Assembly (NCBI GenBank): GCA_011799875.1
Contig: CM022298.1
Location: 263,989,757 to 264,053,756, forward strand
Direction of reading: 5' to 3'
Length of the DNA: 64,000 nucleotides
Source of the DNA: Thinopyrum elongatum
Taxonomy: Eukaryota; Streptophyta; Magnoliopsida; Poales; Poaceae
Every line of letters begins with the position of its first letter. The first letter of the stretch is position 1. The notes beneath the pieces were generated by a model. That model had not been told where the DNA came from, did not search any database, and saw only the letters and a list, made by a program, of their open reading frames with translations. Below are positions 55,517 through 64,000 of the stretch, one piece after another. Position numbers and translations under genes: made by a program.

Positions 55517-58500
55517 CTATGGATAGAACTTGCGAAGATGTTCGATATTCCAGGAATTGCTTACTGGAACACCATCTTCGGTCTCCAGGCGGACAGCGCC
55601 GGGCCTGGTGACTCGTACTACCCGATAAGGGCCTTCCCACTTTGGCGTCAACTTGTTTGAATTCTTGGCGGACTGAATCCGTCAAAGAACAAGGTCGCCT
55701 TCCTCAAGGCTTCGGGCATAAACTTTGCGGCTATGATAGCGGCGCAAAGCTTGCTGGTAGCGTGCAGCTCGCACAGCAGCCTGAAGACGATTCCCCTCAA
55801 TGAGCACAGCGTCATCTTGTCGCAGTTGCTCTTGCTCGAGCTCATCATAAGCGAGCACTCGAGGAGATCCGTATATGAGTTCCGTGGGGAGAACTGCTTC
55901 CGCTTCGTAGACCAGAGCGAAGGGCGTCTGGCCGGTGGCTCGATTTGGTGTCGTTCTGATTGACCAAAGAACCGCCGGCAACTCATCAATCCAGCGTCTT
56001 CCGCACTTTTTCAGCCTGTCAAAAGTTCTGGTCCTGAGACCGCGCAGCACTTCAGCATTGGCCCTCTCCGCTTGGCCGTTGCTTCTCGGATGAGCAACAG
56101 AGGCAAAACAAATCTTGCCGCCAAGGTCTTGGGCGTACTGCATGAAGGTGCGACTTGTGAACTGCGTGCCGTTGTCGGTGATGATCCTGTTAGGCACACC
56201 GAAACGGCAAACAATTCCTTTGAAGAACTTGACAGCTGATTGTGCTGTCACCTTCCTCACTGCTTCCACCTCCGGCCACTTTGTGAACTTGTCGATAGCA
56301 ACGTACAAGTACTCAAAGCCCCCGGTAGCACGGGGGAAAGGGCCCAGTATGTCGAGCCCCCAGACCGAAAATGGCCAGGAGAGAGGGATTGTTTGAAGAG
56401 CTTGAGCTGGCTGATGTAATTTCTTCGAATGAAACTAGCACGCTTCACACTTGGTTACTAGTGCAGTCGCATCCTGGAGGGCGGTAGGCCAAAAGAAACC
56501 TTGCCGGAATGCTTTCCCGGCAAGCGCTCTTGACCCTATGTGAGAACCACACATGCCCCCATGTATCTCCGCCAACAGCTTTAGCCCATCTTCCCGAGGA
56601 ATGCACTTTAATTTCACACCATTCGGTCTCTTTCTGAACAGGACGTCGTCGACGAACTTGTACATAACAGACCGACGGGCTACTCTCTCTGCTTCTTCCT
56701 ACTCCTCAGGGAGTTCACCTGTCTGAAGGAAATGGACAATGTGCTGCGCCCATGCTGGAGCCTGAGGCTTGACAGCTAGGACTAAAGGCATCTCCTCTGC
56801 CGGGGGAACATTTGTCTCGACAGCAAGGGCTTGAGGCCATGCCGGAGCCTGTCATTCCCCGGCAGGCATGTCGATCCCAGCAACTTCCTTGCCGACGGCT
56901 CCGGGGAGCTATGCCGGGAAGTACTGGCCAGAGTTCAACTTCCTTCTTGTTTCTTGCCGCATCGATGGCGCCACGGATGGTTGAGTCAATTGGAGCACAA
57001 AAGTTCCTGGTTCCACAGGCAACTTGAGGGCAGCACGCTTTGATAGGTTGTCAGCAATATTGTTCTCGGCACGAGAAACGTGCTCCATTTGGAGACCGTC
57101 AAAGCGCTCTTCCAATTTCCTCACTTCATCTACATAGGCCTGCATTAATGGACTTTGATAACTCTTGTTAACTTGCCTGACGACAAGCTGCGAATCGCCT
57201 TTGATGATGAGCTTTTTAATACCAAGGTCTGCCGCGATCCTGAGACCGGCAAGCAAACCCTCGTATTCTGCAGTGTTGTTGGTCGAACTCTCCCGGGGAA
57301 AGTGCATTTGGACTACGTACTTGAGGTGCTCTCCGGTGGGTATGACAAGCAGCACGCCAGCACCGGCGCCTTGCAGCGAGAAAGCCCCGTCAAAGTACAT
57401 AACCCATTGCTGATCGATTTCCTTGCCGGGAAGAGTTGTTTCTTGAACTTCTTCGTCTGACGTCGGGGTCCATTCTGCAATGAACTCCGCCAAGGCCCTG
57501 CTCTGAATTGTCGAAGTGCTTTCAAACTTAAGGCCAAAGCTCGACAATTCCAACGCCCACTCGACGATCCTGCCGGTTGCTTCCGGATTTTGCAAAATCT
57601 GTTGCAACGGGAAGCGAGTGACGACGGTGATCTCATGTGCTTGGAAATAATGGCGCAGCTTCCTCGAGGCCATAAGGAGGCCGAAAAGCAACTTGTGCAC
57701 ACCAGAATATCTTGACCTAGCCTCTTGTAAAAGAGATCTAACAAAATAAACTGGGCACTGCACCACCTTCTTCTTCTGCACGGGTTCTTCTGTTTGCGCA
57801 GATCCTGTCTTGCCGGGATCAACCCTTGCCGGGGAAGATCTTGCCGCGTCATCCGGCGGTCCTGCCGCTGGTGTTGCTTCCTCATCAGCTTCTCTCTGCG
57901 CCACTAGCACAGCACTAACCACTTGATTTGTTGCTGCCAGATACAGCAGCAACGGCTCTTGTGGTTTAGGCGCGACTAGCGTCGGCGGAGAAGAAAGGTA
58001 TTTCTTCAAATCTTGCAGCGCTGCCTCTGCTTCCGGAGTCCATTTCATTGGACCTGCCTTCTTCAAAATTTTGAAGAAGGGCAGGGTGCGCTCAGCAGAT
58101 TTGGAAATAAACCTGCTTAGAGCAGCAACACAGCCGGCAAGACAACGCACATCCTTGACGCGTCTTGGCGCTTCAATTTGCTCAATGGCTTTGATCTTGT
58201 CGGGGTTAGCTTCGATTCCCCGGCAAGTTACAAAGAATCCGGGGAGCTTGCCGGAAGGAACACCGAACACGCACTTCTCAGGATTGAGCTTCAAGTTGAT
58301 CTTGCGCAAGTTTGCAAATGTTTCTTCTAAATCTTGAATAAGCGTTGCTTTATCCTTGGTTTTGACCACTATATCATCCATGTACGCCTCCATATTTCTA
58401 TGGAGTTGTGGCTCAAAACCAATCTGGATTGCTCTGGCAAATGTTGAACCAGCACTTTTCAACCCGAAAGGCATTCGTATAAAACAATACGTACCACATG

Positions 58501-61500
58501 GGGTGATAAAGGCGGTCTTCTCCTCATCTTCCTTTGCCATAAAAATCTGATGATACACTGAATAGGCATCAAGGAAGGACAGGAGGTCGCAACCAGCGGT
58601 GGCATCCACAATCTGGTCGATGCGCGGCAAGGGAAAAGGGTCTTTTGGACAAGCTTTATTGATATCTGTATAATCGATACAAAGCCTCCATTTCCCATTC
58701 GCTTTCCGCACTACAACCGGATTAGCCAACCAGGTTGGATGAAGCACTCCTTTGACCAGTCCTGCCGCCTCCAGCTTTTTAATCTCTTTGGCAATGAATT
58801 CTTGCCGCTCCAAGGCCTGCTTCCTCACCCTTTGCTTGACGGGCCGCGCATGAGGACAGACAGCAAGGTGGTGCTCAATTACCTTCCTGGGAACACCGGG
58901 GATGTCAGACGGTTGCCATGCAAACACATCGACATTCGCCCGCAGGAAAGCAATGAGCGCACTTTCCTATTTGTCATCTAGGGTGGAACTTATGGTGAAA
59001 GTTCCCCCCGTTCCGTCCTCTCTGACAGGCACCTTCTTGGTTTCCGGCGGAGCAGCCTTGGACTTCTGGTTCTTGCCGGTGGAACTCTCTGGTACGTCCT
59101 CAATGGAAGCGCTGCACTCCAAGGAGGTGCGCTTGCCGGAGTTCACGCCAAGGTTCTTGCCGGTCTTCTTCTTCTCTCCGGGAGTTCCAGCGACAGGAGC
59201 AGGTACCCTGATAGCAGGTGCTGCAACTACCTCCCGGTAAAGTTGGTCGGCACAGATGAGCGCATCCCTCTTATCGGAATGGATAGTGATGACGCCCAAC
59301 GGCCCAGGCATCTTCAAGATGTTGTACGCGTAGTGTGATGCCGCCATAAACTTAGCCAACGCTGGCCGGCCAAGGATCCCATTGTATGACATGGGGATCT
59401 TGGCGACATCAAACACCACCTTCTCGGTCCTGAAGTTAAACTCGCTGCCAAATGTTACTGGCAGCGTGATCTTGCCCTTAGGCTGGGTTCTTCCCGGATT
59501 GACCCCTTGAAACGTACCCGTTTCCTCGAGGTCCTCGTCGGGAATCTGAAGCTTCCTAAGCACATCCGGTGAGATTAAATTTAGGCTGGCCCCGCTGTCA
59601 ACTAACATTTTCGTCACCTTGAGGTTGCGAATTGTTGGGGAGACCAACAATGGCAGGCACCCAACCGCAGTTGTGCGATCAGGGTGATCCTCGGCGTCGA
59701 AAATGATAGGCGTGCTGGACCATTTGAGGGGCCTACATGCCTCTGGGGACGGTTCTGCTGCATTAACTTCCCGCACCCACTGTTTAAGTTGGCGGTGGGA
59801 AGAATGCAGCAAGGCACCCCCATCGATGCACATAGCCTCCGTAGCCTTCTGGAATTCCTGCTCACTGGATTCATCATCTTCCTCATCATCATCTCCTTCT
59901 TTATCTCGACCCCGAGCGGGCCGATCCTTCTGCTGCTTGGCCTTGCCGCGGCGACCCCCTCGGCCACCGCGTTTCTTGCCCGACCCCTCAGCACCATCTT
60001 GGGCCTTCTCCTTGTCTCGCCTCTCATATTCGGCCCTCTGCTTCTCGGCAAGCTGCTCAACTTGCCGGCAGTTCTGGAGATCGTGGCCCTTGGTGCGATG
60101 GATCTTGCAATACTGCTTGCCGGAGTTCTCTGATTTGTCGGCAGCCGCCAAGGCCTGACAGGAAGGGCACCCGGAAAGATCCTTGCCGGGGTCGCTAACC
60201 TTGACCTTCTTGGCGGCGCCGGGGTTGTCGGATTCCTCGACAGCAAGCACGGCCTTGCCTCCGCGCTTCCTGTTTCGCCGCCGGCCTTTCCTTGACGGGG
60301 CCGCGGCGTCTTCATCTTCGGAGTCGCCTGCCGCGCCAACAGCCTCACCAGGGAGTTTCCTCCCCTCTTCAGCTCGAGCGCATTTGTCGGCCAGAGCATA
60401 AAGCTTGGCAATACTCCAGACTTTGTTCATCGCTAGCTCTTCCCGCATTTTGCGGTTACGCACGTTCTGGTGGAACACGCTAATGACAGCGGCAGGATGA
60501 ACGTCGGGAATGTTGTACCGCACTCGGCTGAACCTCTGCATAAACTTGCGCAGGGACTCGCCCTCCTTTTGAGGAATGATGTGCAAATCGCTTTCTTGGC
60601 CAGGAGCCTGGTGGCCTCCAACGAAGGCGCCAACAAACTGATGGCACAAATCTGACCAGGAAGAAATAGAATTCTCCGGCAGATGCATCAACCACGACCT
60701 GACGTTGGGCTTGAGCAACAACGGGAAGTAGTTGGCAAGTATCTTGTCATCTCGGCCCCCGGCAGCCTGCACCGCAATGGTGTAGATGCTCAGGAACTCC
60801 GAGGGATGGGTCTTTCCGTCATACTTCTCCGGGACCTCTGGCTTAAAGGTTCGGGAATTGGGCCACCGGACTTGCCGCAGCTCATGGTTAAACGCCGGAG
60901 TCCCTACCTCATAAGGCAGGTCTCCTACGTCCCCTGGCGCAGGCTCGTCAACAGATGGCCCCGCGCGCTTATCAGACTAATAGCGCGCTTCCCGTCGCCG
61001 CTCGATGGTTGTTCGAGCGTCCTCTTTGCCTTGTTCCTGGAGAACTAGACGCTGATCACGGCGCATCCGTGGATCGGACGACGCCGTGGAAACTTCTTCA
61101 TGGCGATCGACTTGCTGAGTTGTCGGCCGCCGCTGGTGCCGCGGAGGGGAGTGCACTGTGGTAGCACCACCTCCGGTTTTCTCTACATCGGCTCGCGCTG
61201 GATCGATGGGCCTCCGCTGCGAGGGCCCCGCCTCTTGCGGTTCATCCTTGTTGGCGAAGCTGATAAGGCTCTGGATAGTAGCTCGCCACTCCTCCATCTT
61301 CTCCGGGGCGGGGGGAAAATCGAGGAGCAGCTGCGCACGTGCCAAGGCTTCCGCTGGCGTAGGTGGCGGCGACAAGTGCGAAGTACGTGAGTTGCTCTGA
61401 CTCCTAACCATGTTAGAAGGAGCACCACCACGGTCACGTGACCGTGCGCCACCTCCGCCGGCAGCCTGGTGTGCATGCTGGCCCCGCGCATCTTGGGATC

Positions 61501-61861
61501 GATGCGCAGAAACCTTTTCATGGGGACGCCCCGAACCACCAGCGCCATGACGTCGCTCATCCTGCACGACCTGAGTAGGTCGCGAGGTTTGCGCCGGCGC
61601 GGGAGCTCCAGCAGGCGCCCTTCGATCTCTCGAGTTCGTTGTGCCACCCGTAGGCAACACAGCGCCATCTCTAGATCCAGCGGCGTGCAAGTTACCACTG
61701 CCACTGCGAATGATACCGCTCGCTTGGCTTGGATCACCAGAACGCCACGGGGGTTCTAGTCCTCTTCCTTCTGCATGCATGCCGTCGCCAGTACGCGAAG
61801 GTGCAGGCAAAACGGACGCGGACGGTTGCGCTGTTGCAGCGCTCTTCTTCTTGGGTGGCAT
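55517..61861 (-). pseudogene. gag-pol of Tat element B, one frame with seven premature stops
   Basis: The start is MPPKKKSAATAQ at 61861, the stop 55517-55519; 2,114 codons stay in one frame. Order by residue: gag domain about 330-480, modified zinc knuckle (YCKIHRTKGHDLQNC) near 585, aspartic protease (VDSGASLNLISP) near 752, RT with YMDD near 1160, RNase H-like segment, a second archaeal-type RNase H (WVMYFDGAF, then NNTAEYEGLLAGL) near 1500, integrase zinc finger (CGSH, then CEAC) near 1770-1800, and the DDE core (GLDILGPF, IITDNGTQF, SNGQAERANAE) 1835-1935. Premature stops: TAG at 60977, 58967, 56909, 56699 and 56435; TGA at 56852 and 55682. No frameshift is seen. Each stop can come from CAG or CGA by one C-to-T change. 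At 60977 the plus-strand copy has Gln at the aligned place. Confidence 0.9.
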
Positions 61862-61925
61862 AATGATGAAGATGATGAAGAAACTAGGGCGCCGAGCACT
61901 AGATCAGGTTCACGCAACCTTCAAT

Positions 61926-61948
61926 CCCCCTACCTGGCGCGCCAAAGA
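61926..61948 (-). other. Primer-binding-site region of Tat element B
   Basis: Minus-strand TGGCGCGCCAGGTAGGGGG, starting 4 bp inside the 5' LTR; identical to element A. Confidence 0.7.
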
Positions 61949-62786
61949 TGTCGGGGTACGACACCTATGGGATCCCGAGAGACCCCTTTACGATTCGGCA
62001 GGGGGAGAGGTATACGCAAAGAGCAGAACCAGTGATCGACGCGGGAAGTTTTTACCCAGGTTCGGGCCGCTGATCAGCGTAAAACCCTACTCCTGCTTTG
62101 TGTTCTTATTGATGTTCTTGAGCCCAGCCTTCAGGAGCGCTCGCAATGAACAGTACATTCAAAGAGCAGCTACGCATGCAAATGGGCCGGAAGTTCTCCT
62201 CCTCTGTAGCAGTTGCCTTGGGCCTCCTTTTATATGCTCAAAGGGGTCTCCACAGTGGCAAAATGTACATAAATTGAGGTGTAAAGTAGCTACAGGGTAT
62301 CACACCTAACCCCTGACGGATTAGGACAAACGCATTTAATGCACCGTGAGGTGTCCGTTTAGGTGTCCTCACTTTCTTGGGGATGGAAAAAAGGGGCCAT
62401 CCCATCAGCACCGCTTAAGCTCTCCTCCACTGGCGTGTTGCCACGCATCCAGGGAAGGACCCAGAATGTCAGACATGTTACGGTGCCGAAGCGGTGGCAC
62501 AGTGGCAAAATCTCGCCAGGCACCGAATCTTGCCGGACGCCAAGACTTGCCGGGCCGCAAGACTTGCCGGGCCCCAAAGGCCATCCCGGCAAGGATCTTG
62601 CCGGGGGAGCTGGCCTTCGGATCCCAGCTTTGCTTATCTGCTGATCCTCAGATATCTGACTTGATGATTTCCTTGATGGCTTGAATCGACCTCAAGATGA
62701 TCCCGGCAAGCCTTGCCGCGAGGATGGCTACAACTGCCCATGCACAAGTACGGGGTACTAGTGGCCCAATACTTAGTACACTGACA
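61949..62786 (-). repeat. 5' LTR of Tat element B (838 bp)
   Basis: On the minus strand it drives gag-pol. TATA box at 62226-62234, downstream block GGCCCGAACCTGGGTAAAAA shared with element A. Ends at the CCTAT duplication. Confidence 0.9.
62226..62234 (-). promoter_or_regulatory. TATA box in the 5' LTR of element B
   Basis: TATAAAAGG on the minus strand, conserved in all four Tat LTRs of the window. Confidence 0.55.
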
Positions 62787-64000
62787 CCTATTTAATGCCA
62801 ATATTGCATTTTGGGTAGTTTCTAAAGGAACTACCATTTTGGTAGTCAGGAAATATCCCAAATAAATTGTGGAGCTTCTTATATCCATATCTTCACCATT
62901 TCCATCAAAATCCAAGTTCCATAGTTCAAAGTTTGAGCACAGCATCCATTTGCAAATTCTGTCCAGATTTCCAGTTTGCAAAGGAAGTGCTTGAATCCTT
63001 AATCTATTTGAGCTGAAATTTTTCATGGTGGTTAACATTGCTAAATCACTCATGGAAACCAAAAACCAGCTCAGTCCATGTATCCATTCTCCCACATCAA
63101 TTTTCCTAAGTTTCTGTCCATTTGGAACCTCTATGAAGCAAGTACCATTTTGGTGTACCCAAATGGTATGAAACTTTTACAGTGGCTTCATATGTCCAAA
63201 TAATTGCTCTACACAAAATTTCAGCTCATTTCATCAAGCCATTTGATCCCAGCTTCAAATTCTATTTTCTGGACCAGATTTGGCATTACAAAGCAAGTAT
63301 ATGCAAAACTTGTCCAACTGCCCTAAAATTTTTCCAGGACCTACTACATTCTACCATATTTCCCTGTGACAACTCATCCAGCTCATTGCCACATCCATCT
63401 GGCCAAAACTTCCTGCCCATGTTTCTGTCCAGAAACTGTTATGGATCCCCTCGACCTCTCCAGACACCTCCTGGTCCATCTAGTGATGAATCTCATTCAT
63501 TTGAGCAGTGAGCAACATGTTTGACAAGGTGTCACGAGCAGACGCACTACAGAGCACGTTTTGGCGTGGTGACCATGTGGACGGCAGGCAGAAGCGCGCG
63601 CTTTGCGCTCTGTCAGCTTCGTCCGGTCGTCTCTGATCGGCCCCTACTTGTTCGGGCCTGTCTAGTGGCTCCCCTGTGTCCACGCCGATCCCCTCCAGCA
63701 GCTTCCCCCTCCTATCTCCTTATCCTCCTGCCACGGTTGTTGCCACCGTGGCACTGTCGCCCGTGACCCTCGAGATGTCGCCTCCCTCCTTCGCTTCTTC
63801 ATCCTTGAGCTGTCCCCTCCCTCTGTTGAACGTCAGGTCGGCACCGCTCTTCGCGCGCCACCTCGCCGGAGCTCCAGTGTGGAGATAAGGATGCCACGAC
63901 GGCCATCCTCATCCGTTCATCGCCGGCCGCCAATAAATAGTCGGCCCCTCGCCCTCTCGAGCTCACCAGCCACCTCACCACCCACCAACCTCTCTCCCGC
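62787..64000 (+). repeat. Array LTR 3, right part (runs past the window end)
   Basis: Resumes CCTATTTAATGCC exactly where the left part stopped (one CCTAT copy is the duplication). It follows LTR 2, including the 81-bp segment absent in LTR 1 and the CAATAAATAG variant at 63931-63940. No gene. Confidence 0.85.

Larger units (their letters stand above)
49508..62786 (-). mobile_element. Tat-lineage gypsy element B, full length (13.28 kb)
   Basis: TGTCGGGG at 49508, CTGACA at 62786, with perfect CCTAT flanks (49503-49507 and 62787-62791). Two 838-bp LTRs. Minus orientation is set by the primer-site region beside the right LTR, the purine tract beside the left LTR, and the direction of gag-pol. 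It carries gag-pol (55517-61861) and a convergent opposite-strand gene (50750-54698). Tat assignment rests on two RNase H-like stretches after RT and on the extra opposite-strand ORF, both known in this lineage. Confidence 0.9.
34275..64000 (+). mobile_element. Tandem array of one gypsy family: LTR-internal-LTR-internal-LTR
   Basis: Three LTRs starting TGTAACACCCTGG (34275, 41588, 48980) alternate with two internal domains (38582-41587, 45976-48979). Each internal domain is bounded by an initiator-Met primer site and a purine tract. Unit lengths are 7313 and 7392 bp. The third LTR is split by Tat element B and runs past the window end. Neither internal domain shows gag or pol, so the family is non-autonomous. 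The purine-tract and primer-site style is that of the chromovirus-like element at the left of the window. Confidence 0.85.

Noticed and set aside
58967..58969. TAG between protease and RT as a programmed readthrough site
   Set aside because: Six other in-frame stops in the same gene have the same C-to-T signature, so mutation is simpler. An intact family consensus would settle it.
59684..60158. Plus-strand frames of about 150 codons with hydrophobic stretches inside gag-pol
   Set aside because: They are reverse-complement shadows of the Lys/Glu-rich gag linker, which reads as Leu/Phe-rich on the other strand.

Overview
The window is intergenic DNA from a large grass genome, most likely a Triticeae species (wheat, barley, rye or Aegilops). 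I recognise no ordinary host gene, no tRNA or rRNA gene and no bacterial feature. Almost every base can be placed in nested Ty3/gypsy LTR retrotransposons or in CACTA (En/Spm) DNA transposons. The organism call rests on element types I recognise: long TGTAACACCC gypsy LTRs with an initiator-Met primer site, Athila-type LTRs starting TGATATGTCTCC, CACTA termini starting CACTACAAAAAAAG and CACTACTAGGG, and Tat-lineage gypsy elements with TGTCGGGG-type LTRs. No database search was possible.

Layout. 1-932 is a minus-strand LTR inserted in the integrase gene of a plus-strand chromovirus (933-1455), whose 3' LTR is 1484-5546. 5547-9208 is degenerate internal sequence of a minus-strand relative (5' LTR 9209-13227, primer site 9193-9204), itself hit by a solo Athila-type LTR (7296-8651). 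13228-15444 is a decayed minus-strand Athila-type element with its RT-integrase region deleted. 15445-19379 is a CACTA element that carries a fragment of an RNase D/WRN-like exonuclease gene. A second CACTA element (19380 to about 31745) starts inside that fragment. The second CACTA is split at 20687-28046 by Tat element A, flanked by a perfect ATCGC duplication. A Tat gag-protease fragment follows (31750-34274) and is broken by a tandem array of one chromovirus-like family.

The array reads LTR (34275-38581), internal, LTR (41588-45975), internal, LTR (48980 to beyond the window end). Its units are about 7.3-7.4 kb and the internal domains have no recognisable gag or pol. The third LTR is split by Tat element B (49508-62786), which has a perfect CCTAT duplication and two 838-bp LTRs.

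The most interesting system is in the two Tat elements. B carries minus-strand gag-pol (55517-61861) plus a large gene on the opposite strand (50750-54698). That gene reads as three exons of about 1,255 codons: a PF04195-type ('putative gypsy type transposon') domain, an acidic linker and a long coiled coil. Element A keeps a diverged copy of this gene with both introns in matching places, but has lost gag-pol entirely. Premature stops in both elements are overwhelmingly ones that a single C-to-T change in CAG or CGA would make, as expected for cytosine-methylated transposons.

How the parts relate: autonomous Tat elements would supply gag, protease, reverse transcriptase, RNase H and integrase. 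Element A looks like a dependent partner that shares primer site and LTR motifs. The opposite-strand gene runs convergently with gag-pol, so it could act as an accessory protein or produce overlapping transcripts. That last step is inference.
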